A stretch of DNA of 64,000 nt from Rhizobium sullae (GTDB lineage Bacteria > Pseudomonadota > Alphaproteobacteria > Rhizobiales > Rhizobiaceae), in the NCBI RefSeq assembly GCF_025200715.1, contig NZ_CP104143.1:2418001-2482000 (forward strand), given 5' to 3'. Positions 25,838-36,400 of the stretch are shown here, piece after piece. The translations under genes and the position numbers were made by a program. The notes beneath the pieces were generated by a model. That model worked only from the letters and a program-made list of their open reading frames with translations, made no database searches and was not told where the DNA came from. Each line of letters starts with the position of its first letter. Position 1 is the first letter of the stretch.

Positions 25838-27270
25838 GATTGCCGCTCCTGCGAGCTCATCGCATTGGAGACGGGCTCGCTTGCACTGAATGCGTGCGGC
25901 GAAGCGAGGGCTGTGGTGGCACCCGCGAGAACGTAGATCATCAGCCCGAGGTCATAGACCGTCCCGGATGTGGAAGCTTCGACCAGCACCGCCAGGATTC
26001 CCATTTTCGCGGCGCGCATTGCCGCATCACGTCCGTTCGAGTGCAGTTGCCTCGCAGGTGGGCTTGCTGACAGCACGGCCCATATGAATAGGCCGAATAA
26101 CAAAATGCCGAGCACACCAACGTTGGAGAGCAGGACCAACACGAAACTGGAGGCACGCGCACTCCCCAGCCCGGCACCCAAACCGAATGTATCGAGGAAG
26201 GTCTTGTAAGCAACGGCATTCCACTCAGCGCGCTCGCGCCCTGACTGGCTGTCAGCTTTTGAGAACAGCATTTCATCAAAGAAGCTGCTGACACTCGCAG
26301 AGACCTCGGGCAACGTCGCAAAGACAAGAAGAACGACGAGCGGGGTCGCCGCGATTGAGACGGCAATGAAGAGCGCGGGGGGGTGGGGCCTGCCTGCAGG
26401 CGAAACGAAAAGCGACCTCAAAAACAGGACCGGAATGATAGCCGCAATGCCGACCAACCCCGTCGCCGATGTCGAGAAGATCAATGCGATGAGCAGAAGT
26501 ATCGTGAGTCGACCGGTTGTCCGGGCACGAATGTTGTCGAGCCAGAGACTGGCCAACATGGCAAACAGGATCAGCGTGTAGCCCGCAAACGCTGATGCTT
26601 CCGGAAAAGTCCCGGAAATCCGCTTCAGCCCTCCTTTCTCGGCGGCGGTCAACAGAGCGTAGTTTGCTGTCCTGACGAAACTAAGCAGGTACTCTGTACG
26701 CGAGAAATAGGTGACGATATCAATCAGCGCGAAGATCAATATCACCCTCGCGGTGATCAACGCGGCTCTGATCAGGTCATCATGGGTACCTGTACACCTG
26801 AAGAACGCAAAAGTGCTGGCGAAGGCAACCAGGCCGCCTAAAGCATAAACAGGCTGCGTTATATTGCTCGCAGAAGCGCGAAGCGGCACGAGCGAGATTA
26901 TGTTTCGCAGACCGACCGATCGCTCCACGACCATGGTTTCAGTCATTCCCTGAAAAAGCCGCGGAAAAAATACTGCCGTAAGCAGTCCGAAGACCGTCAG
27001 TACCAGCAGGATAAATCCGGCACGCTGCAGAGAAAACGCAGCAAAAATCTGCCCTTCGCCAAACGCCATGAATATTCGCATGGTGAAAAAGAGCAAAAAG
27101 AGATTTGGCACTAGGATCGACGCTCCCATGCTGAGCGTGAAGGCCGCGGCCGCGCCGAATGCCGTCGACAGCATCATCCATGTGAAAGAATATTTGACGG
27201 GGGCGAGCATCAAAATTACCCCCAGCAGAATAGTTACCAGCCCAAGGAATTCGACTCGCATCCACCGCAC
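25834..27270 (-). CDS. O-antigen ligase/Wzy-like polysaccharide polymerase
   Basis: A 478-residue integral membrane protein with about 11-12 hydrophobic segments and a larger periplasmic loop late in the protein (about 335-375), the layout of Wzy polymerases and WaaL ligases. The sequence is poorly conserved in this class, so function is assigned by topology and context: it is coupled to the pyruvyltransferase and shares a locus with flippase, copolymerase and export genes. The start is GTG 27270, with AGGAAG seven bases upstream. Confidence 0.75.
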   Translation of the reverse strand: MRWMRVEFLGLVTILLGVILMLAPVKYSFTWMMLSTAFGAAAAFTLSMGASILVPNLFLLFFTMRIFMAFGEGQIFAAFSLQRAGFILLVLTVFGLLTAVFFPRLFQGMTETMVVERSVGLRNIISLVPLRASASNITQPVYALGGLVAFASTFAFFRCTGTHDDLIRAALITARVILIFALIDIVTYFSRTEYLLSFVRTANYALLTAAEKGGLKRISGTFPEASAFAGYTLILFAMLASLWLDNIRARTTGRLTILLLIALIFSTSATGLVGIAAIIPVLFLRSLFVSPAGRPHPPALFIAVSIAATPLVVLLVFATLPEVSASVSSFFDEMLFSKADSQSGRERAEWNAVAYKTFLDTFGLGAGLGSARASSFVLVLLSNVGVLGILLFGLFIWAVLSASPPARQLHSNGRDAAMRAAKMGILAVLVEASTSGTVYDLGLMIYVLAGATTALASPHAFSASEPVSNAMSSQERQS

Positions 27271-27404
27271 CTAGCTTCCTAAATAAGAAATCTATCATGC
27301 GCTAAAGCGGTTTGTATTTACGACCGTTCTAAGCCCTTTGCAGTACCGGTTAGGTCGAATTAGGCCCTTTCCCGGGAAAGTGCGCGTGGGATACCTTCCT
27401 CGGC

Positions 27405-28268
27405 ATGAGAACGTTGACGCCCAAAACCTGTTTTGGTCTCGAGGCGGGCTGGACCCGGTCAACTGGTCGCCGCCTGAGCACCATGATTGCTGCAGCCCTC
27501 CTATGGGCCGGCATTGCGCATGCCGAAGGCTGCACGCCGCCTGGCGATACCGGGGACAGTCTCGATACTGAGCAGATGAGGCTTAGCTTCGAAGACAACT
27601 TCGATGATCTCAATGTATCCGCTTGGGGCCCTGGGACCCGCTGGATCGCTCATACCCCATGGTCGGGCGATTTCGGTGGCGCTCGTTTTGCCAATCCCAA
27701 ACTCGGTTTTCCATTTGTCGTCACTGACGGTGTGCTCCGCATCGAGGCGGCCCGTGACGCCCAGGGCGATTGGCGGTCGGGGCTTCTTGCTTCCGTCGAC
27801 CCGAAAGGGGCAGGTTTTTCGCAATGTTATGGATATTTCGAGACGCGCGCACGGTTACCCATTGGGCCTCGTCTTTGGCCGGCTTTCTGGCTGATTGGCA
27901 AGGACAGGTCGAAATCGACCGCCGAGATCGATGTTCTTGAATTCTACGGGGACAAACCGGAAGGATACTCTTCGACCGTCCATGTCTGGCGCCGCGGTGG
28001 CGGGCATTACTCGGATTTCTCGCGCATCGAGGCGTTCCGCGACGCAAAACCCACCGATTTTCACACATACGGCGTAAAGATAGATTCCGAATTCATCCGC
28101 ATGTATTTCGACAAGAAATTGGTCTGGAAAACCAAAACCCAGCCGGAGCACCGTCAGCCGATGTATATCCTTGTCAATCTCGCGCTGGCGGAGGACGCAG
28201 GCGACGCGAACATCCCGGAGCCTTCACACATGTTTGTGGATTACGTTCGGGCGTACAGCGCCAAGTGA
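27405..28268 (+). CDS. Secreted GH16-family endoglycanase (ExoK/EglC-like)
   Basis: A 287-residue protein with an N-terminal signal whose hydrophobic core is IAAALLWAGIAHA, preceded by an Arg-containing n-region; this favours the ATG at 27405 over 27483. The GH16 catalytic motif is AEIDVLEFYG, with Glu174, Asp176 and Glu179 as nucleophile, helper and acid/base by family analogy. Such enzymes trim or cleave exopolysaccharide outside the cell and set its chain length. It is divergent from the polymerase gene. Confidence 0.88.
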   Translation: MRTLTPKTCFGLEAGWTRSTGRRLSTMIAAALLWAGIAHAEGCTPPGDTGDSLDTEQMRLSFEDNFDDLNVSAWGPGTRWIAHTPWSGDFGGARFANPKLGFPFVVTDGVLRIEAARDAQGDWRSGLLASVDPKGAGFSQCYGYFETRARLPIGPRLWPAFWLIGKDRSKSTAEIDVLEFYGDKPEGYSSTVHVWRRGGGHYSDFSRIEAFRDAKPTDFHTYGVKIDSEFIRMYFDKKLVWKTKTQPEHRQPMYILVNLALAEDAGDANIPEPSHMFVDYVRAYSAK

Positions 28269-28525
28269 CGGCCGGCCCAAACGACAGGCGCAACTAACCC
28301 GTCAATCATCCGTTCTACCTCCACTGCCATGAAGAAAAATTCAGGTCGCACAACGCGTTAGCGAACAAGCGCGCGCCGTCCGCCGCGCGTAACAGAGTAT
28401 GCGGAAGCTAGCCTTCTAAGGCTTTCGTGCACTCATTGTCATCCCAATGATCAACTGGCGATTTTCCGCCGGCGTGAAATTCTGAGTGACGAATTGTCTC
28501 ACTCAGGCAGCACGGAAGGGCCCCT

Positions 28526-30442
28526 ATGACCGATCTCGCCTTTTGCGAACCGAACGAGCTTTCCACGGCGATGCACTATGACCGCGATCGCAGTCTACAT
28601 GAAATTGTGCATCAGCAAGCCCAGATAGCTCCTCGTGCGACCGCGCTCGTTTTCGGCGACAGGTCAGTCACCTACGGTGAACTCGATAGGCTTTCAGATG
28701 GTCTGGCGGCGCGACTGGAGGGCTTTGGCGTCGGCAGGGGCGACGTTATCGGCCTCCTATTGCCGCGCAGCCTCGATACTATCATCTGCATGCTGGCAAT
28801 CCTTAAAGCCGGCGGCGCCTATCTCCCTCTCGATCCGGCCTACCCACACGAGCATCTCGACTATGTCCTCGCTGAATGCGAGCCGAAAGTCGTCTTCGTC
28901 GATGCCGCATCTATCGAAAAGATCAGCTCTGCTTCAAGCGAACGGACAAATATCGTCGATGCCAACACCCTCCTGTTAGAGGTGGCAGTTGCGCCCACAG
29001 CGGCAAGGCCGATGGTCGAGATCGGGGGAGGAGACCTAGCCTACGTCATGTTTACTTCCGGCTCGACCGGGCGTCCAAAAGGTGTAGCTATCCCCCACAG
29101 AGGAATTTCCCGGATTGCTCTTGATCAGAACTACCACTCCCTCACACGTAGGGATGTCGTCCTTCACGCCTCAACCATTTCATTCGACGCGTCGACTTGG
29201 GAGATCTGGTGTGCGCTTCTGAATGGTTGCGCGCTTGTGATCATGCCGGATGTAAACTTCTCTGTTGCGGGCCTTTGCCAAGTCATTCGAAATTACGACG
29301 TCACCTCTATGCTCCTCACAACTGGCCTCTTTCATCTGTTCGCAGACTATTCCGATCGCGACTTGCCAAGCCTGCGTCATGTGTTTTTCGGCGGCGACGT
29401 GGCATCGGCAGCGCATGCGCGCCGTTTCCTTGACAGGCATCCGGGCTGCATCCTCACCAACGCATATGGTCCGACGGAAACGACGGTACTTGCGACGGCC
29501 TTTACCATTCCGCAGGGATTTTCGGCGCCCGAATTGCCAATCGGCATGGCGGTAGCCCATACCAGCATCCGCATCCTCGACGAAACGCTGCGTGAGCTTC
29601 CCGCCGGCATTGAAGGGCAGCTTGCAATTTCCGGCGACGGCCTCGCGGTTGGTTATTTCAACCGACCGGAGCTCACCGAAGAAAAATTCGTGATGGTCGA
29701 GACACGAGATGGACCGCAGCGTTGCTACTTGACTGGCGACCTCGCGATCATGGGCGTAGATGGCATGGTCGCCTTTAAGGGACGCCGGGACCGGCAGGTA
29801 AAGATCAATGGCAAACGTATCGAACTTGATGAGATCGAAGCCGCGCTGAGACGCGATTCCCGTCTGGCTGACGCAATCGTTGTCTGCCACACACGGAGCC
29901 AATCGCTAAAGCACGTGGTGGCCTATTTGCGCCCTTGCGAAACCAGCACTGGCAAAGACCCGGATCTCGCCGGCGCAGTCATGGCAACGCTGCGCAGAAC
30001 GCTGCCGGCGCACATGATCCCAAACTCAGCACTTGTGCTCGACAGTTTTCCGATGACACCGGGCGGCAAGGTCGACCGCTCAAAACTGAGCCTGCCGCCT
30101 GCTGAACCCGAGGGCTCAATCCGGGAGGCCCCCGAGAGCCAGGTCGAGGCAGTGCTGGTCAATCTCTGGCGGGAAGCACTAGGCAGGGAAGAAATCGCAC
30201 TCAACAGGAATTTTTTTGATCTGGGAGGGACGTCACTTCAGCTCATGCGCGTCCATGCCGGTCTGGAGGCGCATCTGCGGCGGGGGGTAGACGTCGTCAT
30301 GCTCTTCAAGCATCCGACCATTCGCGAGTTGGCGCTCTTTCTGAACGGCAAGGCGTCAGATTCTCTCCGCTCCGCATCAGCGGCCCGGCGTGCCGCACTG
30401 CAGCGCAAGACGATGAGCCAATTCCGCAGGAGCAGTTCATGA
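28526..30442 (+). CDS. Nonribosomal peptide synthetase, adenylation plus carrier (A-PCP)
   Basis: A 638-residue two-domain protein. The adenylation domain (about 20-510) shows MFTSGSTGRPKG, FDASTWEIW (specificity Asp near 221), NAYGPTETT, YLTGD and GGKVDRSK. The carrier domain holds LGGTSL with the phosphopantetheine serine at about 570. By alignment in my head the specificity residues read D-A-W-L-F-G-A-V-L-K: an alpha-amino acid with a hydrophobic side chain is likely, but the exact substrate is not assigned. It would load the assembly line. Its stop overlaps the next start by four bases. Confidence 0.9.
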   Translation: MTDLAFCEPNELSTAMHYDRDRSLHEIVHQQAQIAPRATALVFGDRSVTYGELDRLSDGLAARLEGFGVGRGDVIGLLLPRSLDTIICMLAILKAGGAYLPLDPAYPHEHLDYVLAECEPKVVFVDAASIEKISSASSERTNIVDANTLLLEVAVAPTAARPMVEIGGGDLAYVMFTSGSTGRPKGVAIPHRGISRIALDQNYHSLTRRDVVLHASTISFDASTWEIWCALLNGCALVIMPDVNFSVAGLCQVIRNYDVTSMLLTTGLFHLFADYSDRDLPSLRHVFFGGDVASAAHARRFLDRHPGCILTNAYGPTETTVLATAFTIPQGFSAPELPIGMAVAHTSIRILDETLRELPAGIEGQLAISGDGLAVGYFNRPELTEEKFVMVETRDGPQRCYLTGDLAIMGVDGMVAFKGRRDRQVKINGKRIELDEIEAALRRDSRLADAIVVCHTRSQSLKHVVAYLRPCETSTGKDPDLAGAVMATLRRTLPAHMIPNSALVLDSFPMTPGGKVDRSKLSLPPAEPEGSIREAPESQVEAVLVNLWREALGREEIALNRNFFDLGGTSLQLMRVHAGLEAHLRRGVDVVMLFKHPTIRELALFLNGKASDSLRSASAARRAALQRKTMSQFRRSSS

Positions 30443-33400
30443 CGCAGGACCGGGATTTTGGCGGCACCGACGAGGACCACGACTCGGGCGGTATTGCAAT
30501 CGTTGGCATGTCAGGTCGCTTCCCCGGCGCACCCACGATCGACGCCCTTTGGCAGCTCATCTGCGCGAAGCGCAATGCATTTTCGAAATTCACGCCAGAT
30601 GAGATCGAAGATGCTTTTACGGATGAAGAGCGCTCGATGCCGAACTATGTGCCGGCACGACCAAATCTCGGCGATGTCGAAATGTTCGATGCCGAATTCT
30701 TCGGTATGTTTCCGCGGGAAGCGGCCCTCACCGATCCGCAGCACCGGGTCTTTCTCGAAATTTGCTGGGAAGCGTTGGAAAGTGCTGGATACGATCCCGA
30801 GCGTTTTGGAGGACCGATCGGTGTCTTCGCCGGCGCTTCCATGCCGACCTACCTCATCAATAATGTGCTGAGCGATCGCGCCAAGGCGGAGGAATTTGCC
30901 TCCAATTATCAGATTGGCTGCTTCCAGCAGATCGTCGGCGCGCTCAACGATGCCCTGGCGACGCGTGTCGCCTACAAGTTCAATTTGCGTGGCCCTGCCT
31001 TCACATTGCAGTCGGCCTGCTCGACCTCACTGCTCGCTGTTTCCCAGGCCTGCCAGAACCTGCAGACCTACAGCTGCGACATGGCGCTCGCCGGCGGTGT
31101 CTCCATCACGATTCCGCAGAAGCGCGGATACCTTTATCAGGAAGGCGGAATGGTGTCGCCAGATGGGGTCTGCCGACCCTTCGACGAGAACGCGGCCGGA
31201 ACGGTCTTCGCCAGCGGTGCCGGGGTGGTGTTGCTTAAAAGGCTAGAAGACGCCCTACGCGATGGCGACCCCATTTATGCGGTCGTGCGCGGCTATGGCG
31301 TCAACAACGATGGCTCAGACAAAGTCGGGTTCACAGCGCCGAGCGTCGACGGGCAGGCCGACGTGATCTCGGCCGCGTTGGCAAATGCCGGCATCGCGCC
31401 ATCGGCGATCGGCTATATCGAATGTCATGGTACCGCGACGCCTCTTGGCGATCCCATCGAGTTCGGTGGCTTGAAAGAGGCGTTTGCTGAGATCTGGGGG
31501 CAGAAGGGCAAATGCGCGCTCGGTTCGGTAAAGGGCAATGTCGGTCACTTGGACGCGGCCGCCGGCGTGTGCAGCCTCATCAAGACGGCCTTGGCTCTGA
31601 AGAACGCGAAAATTCCGGGCATGGCAAATTACACCCGCCCGAACCCGCGCATCGATCTCGACAACAGCCCCTTTTATATTCCCGCCGAAATGATGGATTG
31701 GCCGAAGCAGGAAGGGCCGCGGTATGCCGGTGTTAGTGGATTCGGTGTCGGCGGCACGAATGTTCATGTCATCCTCGAAGAGGCTCCCTCGCGGGAACGG
31801 GATATGGAAGGCGACGTGCGAGGGCCGCATATCCTGCCACTTTCCGCACGCAATCCGGCTGCCTTGTCGGCAATGCGCAGCAATCTCAAAAATCACCTGG
31901 TAAAGCATCCCGACGCGTCGCTCGCCGAGCTTGCCCATACGCTCCAGGCCGGACGGCGCCAGTTCAGCCACCGTATTGCCATTGCAGCGACGAATGCCGA
32001 GGAAGCGCAGGAGCGGCTCGTCGCCGACCGCTATCAATCCTCAGTGGCGAGCGAGACGCCACCACCGGTCGCATTCATGTTTCCGGGGCAAGGCGTGCAA
32101 TATGTCGGCATGGGTACAGCCCTTTATAGCGACGAGCCGGACTTTGCGCGTTGGATCGATCGCGGAGCGGCGATGATGAAGATGACGCTCAACGCCGATC
32201 TTCGCGACTATATTTGCCACACCGGTGCCGTGACGCAGACCAGGGCCGACGAGCAGCGCGAGACGCGCATCGCTCAGCCCTGCCTCTTTCTCGTCGAATA
32301 TGCGCTGGCCCGGCTTTGGATGGGGCGGGGTGTCAAACCCGACGCTATGATCGGCCATAGCGTCGGCGAGTTCGTTGCAGCGGCGCTTGCCAACGTGATC
32401 TCGTTTGAAGATGGCTTGCGGTTGGTCGCCGCGCGTGGACATCTCATGCAAAAGCAACCGCAGGGTGCAATGGTTTCGGTTCGCGCCGACGCTGAAACGG
32501 TTGCACTTCATCTTCGTGATGGCGTCGAGATCGCTGCGATCAATGCCCCGAAATTGTGCGTGATATCCGGTCCGTTCGAGGGTGTCGAAGCGGTATGCGC
32601 CGCCCTGGCAAAGTCAGAAATCGCATTCAGCCGGCTGCACACATCCCACGCCTTTCACTCCGCCATGATGGATGATGCCGCCGAGGCCTTGCGTGACGAA
32701 ATGGCAAGAGTGACCTACGGGACTGCGACCATACCCTACATTTCATGTGTGACGGGCGACTGGCAGACGAACGACCGCGGCACCTCGCCGGACTACTGGG
32801 CCCGTCATTGTCGGGAACCGGTTCATTTCTCTGAGGGATTGGCGACGCTGTGCCGCAGCCAGAGACCGGTCCTGATGGAAGTCGGCCCGGGCCGAACGCT
32901 TTCGGTCTTTGCCTCTCAGACCATCGCCAGGGAGGGGGTCGCCGCGATCGTGCAATCGCTGCCGGAACATGACCGCGCCTATGCTGCCGCCGAAAGCCTT
33001 GCGGAGGCACACGGCAAGCTTTGGATGGCCGGATGCAGGCTCGATTGGCCGAACCTGCCTGCTGCGGCAAAGAGGCGGGTGGCATTGCCAACCTACCCGT
33101 TCCAACGCCAGCGTCATTGGATTGACGCACCCCCATCCGCTCGCCGCGCTGCAAGCCAGCAGACCGTTTCAACACCGCACGCAACACCTGAAGCCACCGC
33201 ACCATCAGAGACCAAAGAACAACCTGAGGACGAGTTGAAAACGATGAACGTTGTTCCTTCACTATCCAATCGCGCCCTTGCGCTCGAAACCTCGCTGCTC
33301 GCCATTCTCAGCGATATGTCCGGAGATCCGCTTGGCGCTGACGAAAGGTCTGCTACCTTCCTGGAGCTCGGCTTTGACTCCCTTTTGATCGGCCAATTCG

Positions 33401-36400
33401 CACAGAGGATCGAGAGGGAATATAGGATCAAACTGTCATTTCGCGAACTCCTGAGCAATATTCCGTCTGTTGCCGATCTCGCGCTTTACCTCGACAGGCA
33501 GATGCCGCCTGAAGCCGCCCCGCCCGTCGAAAGTTTGCAGGTCGAAATGGCGATCGCCGTTTCGCCGCCGGCGGCACCCGCAGCATCGGCCGTCCAGGCG
33601 CAATCAGCCGCGACCGCCGCCAACACAATGCAGTTGGCCGTTTCCGCACCTGCGGCCGGTTTAGTTTCCGCACCTGCGGCCGGTCTAGAAGGCGTGATGC
33701 AATCGCAGCTTCAACTGGTTCAGACACTGTTCTCCCAGCAATTTCAGCTGCTCCAGTCGGCTAAGAGCGATGCGGTCGCCGCTCAGCCACAAATGCAGCT
33801 GGTTGTCCCCGCCGCGCCGTCATCAGTGCCGGCGCAAGTTGCGCCCGTCGCCGTCCCAACTGCGACCTCCAAACCGTCGCAGGAGGGCGTTGACGATGCC
33901 GCCAATTCACGGCGCATGAAGCTCTATCGTCCCGGCTCAAAGAGCGTGGTTCCGGAAATGTCGCCGGAAAAGAAAGCCTTTATTGCGGAATTAATCGACG
34001 CATACGCGGCCAAGAACGCGCAATCAAAGGCTTCGACCAACACCCATCGTCGCCGCCTTGCCGATCCGCGCACCGCGTCCGGATTCCGTCCTGAATGGAA
34101 GGAGATGGTATTCCCGCTGGTGTGTGATCGTTCGAAAGGCTCCCGCATCTGGGACATCGATGGCAATGAATACATCGATCTCGTCAATGGATTTGGACAA
34201 ACCGCGTTTGGTCACGCTCCAGATATCGTCGTGCAGGCGGTCAAGGACCAAGCTGAGTTAGGCTTTGCCATCGGGCCACAAACGCCGCTGGCCGGTGAGG
34301 TCGCGCAAATGCTCTGCGCTGTCACGGGTCACGAGCGCGTCACTTTCTGCAATACCGGGTCCGAGGCGGTGATGGCCGCAATGAGGCTTGCACGTGCTGT
34401 AACCGGACGCGACCGCATCGTGGTCTTCTCCAATGATTATCATGGTCAATTTGACGAGGTCTTGGTTAAAGGGCGAAACCGGGCAGATAACCCCGTCGCG
34501 ATTCCGATCGCCTCCGGAATCCCGTCGGCGTCCGTCGCCAACATGATCGTCTTGCGTTATGGCGCACCCGAAAGCCTCGAATTCATCCGTTCGAACGCCC
34601 AAGATATCGCAGCGGTTATCATCGAACCGGTCCAAAGCCGCCATCCTGAGCTGCGCCCAGTGGAATTCGTGAGGGAACTCCGCAGCATTGCAACGCAATC
34701 CGAATTTGCTCTCGTTTTTGACGAGGTGGTGACTGGCTTCCGCGTCGACCCCGGCGGCATGCAAGCGGTTTGGGGCATAAAGGGTGACATGGCAACCTAT
34801 GGCAAGGTCATTGGGGGGGGCATGCCTGTCGGAATCCTGGCCGGGAACAGTCGTTTCATGGATGCGCTCGACGGAGGTTCTTGGAACTATGGCGACGACA
34901 CGGTTCCTATGACTGCGCCGACATTTTTTGCGGGAACGTTTGTCCGTCACCCTGTCGTGCTTGCGGCCGTGCGTGCGGTCTTGGAGCATATTCAGGGTGT
35001 CGGGGCCGACCTCTATGACCGCGTCGCCGAACGTACCCAGGCGCTCGTCGCGGAAATGAATGCTGATCTGGCCAAGCGCGACATTGCCAATGTCATCCAT
35101 GGCTACAAAAGTTGGTTCATCACAGATTTTGCGGGAGACGACCCTCTCGGAGCGCTTGTCTATCCGCTTATGCGCTTGAACGGGATCCACATCCAGGAGG
35201 GATATCCCTGCTTCCTGACGACCGCACATAGCGAGGAAGATTTCCAGGCTATCGCGGAAACATTTCGCAAGAGCCTTGATGCCCTGCAGGCGGTGGGAAT
35301 TCTGGCTCCAGCCGCGACGACACCAGGCGCCGTGCACGCCGCCGATACCTCTGCGGCCATTGACGTCATCGTTCGGCCAGCCTCCACGCCGCTTACCGAA
35401 GCACAAACGGAAATCTGGCTGGCCGCGCAGGCCGGCGACGAAGCATCCTGTTCGTTCAACGAGTCATTCTCGCTGACGCTTGAAGGCGACTTTGAGGAAA
35501 GTGCCTTCCGCCAGGCGCTTCAAACCATTACCGGACGCCATGACGCGCTGCACATCCGTTTTGACCGCGTCGGCGACCGCTTCGAGTTCATTGCCGATTT
35601 TGTTCTCGAGGCTCCGCTTGTCGACTTTTCGCACGAGCCCGACGGCGAAGCCAGGTTACAGGAGATTATAGATGACGAGGCACGCACGCCGTTTGACCTC
35701 GTCAACGGGCCTTTGGTACGCGCCTGCATCGTGCGGTTGTCGACCGACAAACACGTATTCGTGTTCACCGGTCATCATATCATCTGTGACGGGTGGTCGC
35801 TGAATGTCTTTGTCGACGAACTGGCAGCGGCCTACGGGGCGATCTTGCGTGGGGAGGCACCACACTTGGAGCCTGCCCTTTCCTTCGCGACCTACGCAAC
35901 GGATCTTGCTCCAAAGCCGGAGACCTCTGGAGAGACCGAACAGTTCTGGCTCGATCAGTTCAGGGATATTCCGGATCTGCCGGAGATGCCACTCGACCGA
36001 ACGCGGCCTGAACACCGCACCTTTGCTGGCGGCACCTGCACCGGTTACATCGACGGTGAGGTCTATAAGGCCCTGAAAAAGGCCGGTGCCAAGTCCGGTG
36101 CGACGTTGTTCTCAACCTTGCTTGCGACCTTGCAGGTGATGATCTCGCGGCTTTCGGGCCAGCAGGACATCGTCATTGCTATTCCGTCGGCGGGACAGAG
36201 CCTGATCGGCGACAGGATCCTTGTCGGCCACTGCGTCAATCTCCTTCCCCTGCGCCAAAGCGTATCACCGGGCGAATCCTTCCTGACACATCTGAAAGCA
36301 ACGCAGCAGCTTGTCTTTCAGGCCTTTGAGCATCAGGCCTACACTTACGGAACGCTCGTTCGCAAGCTTGGCGTGAAACGGGATTCGCGCCGTCTGCCCC

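Noticed and set aside
34258..35406. 382-residue minus-strand frame within the hybrid synthase
   Set aside because: It lies opposite the aminotransferase domain, which has clear family motifs.
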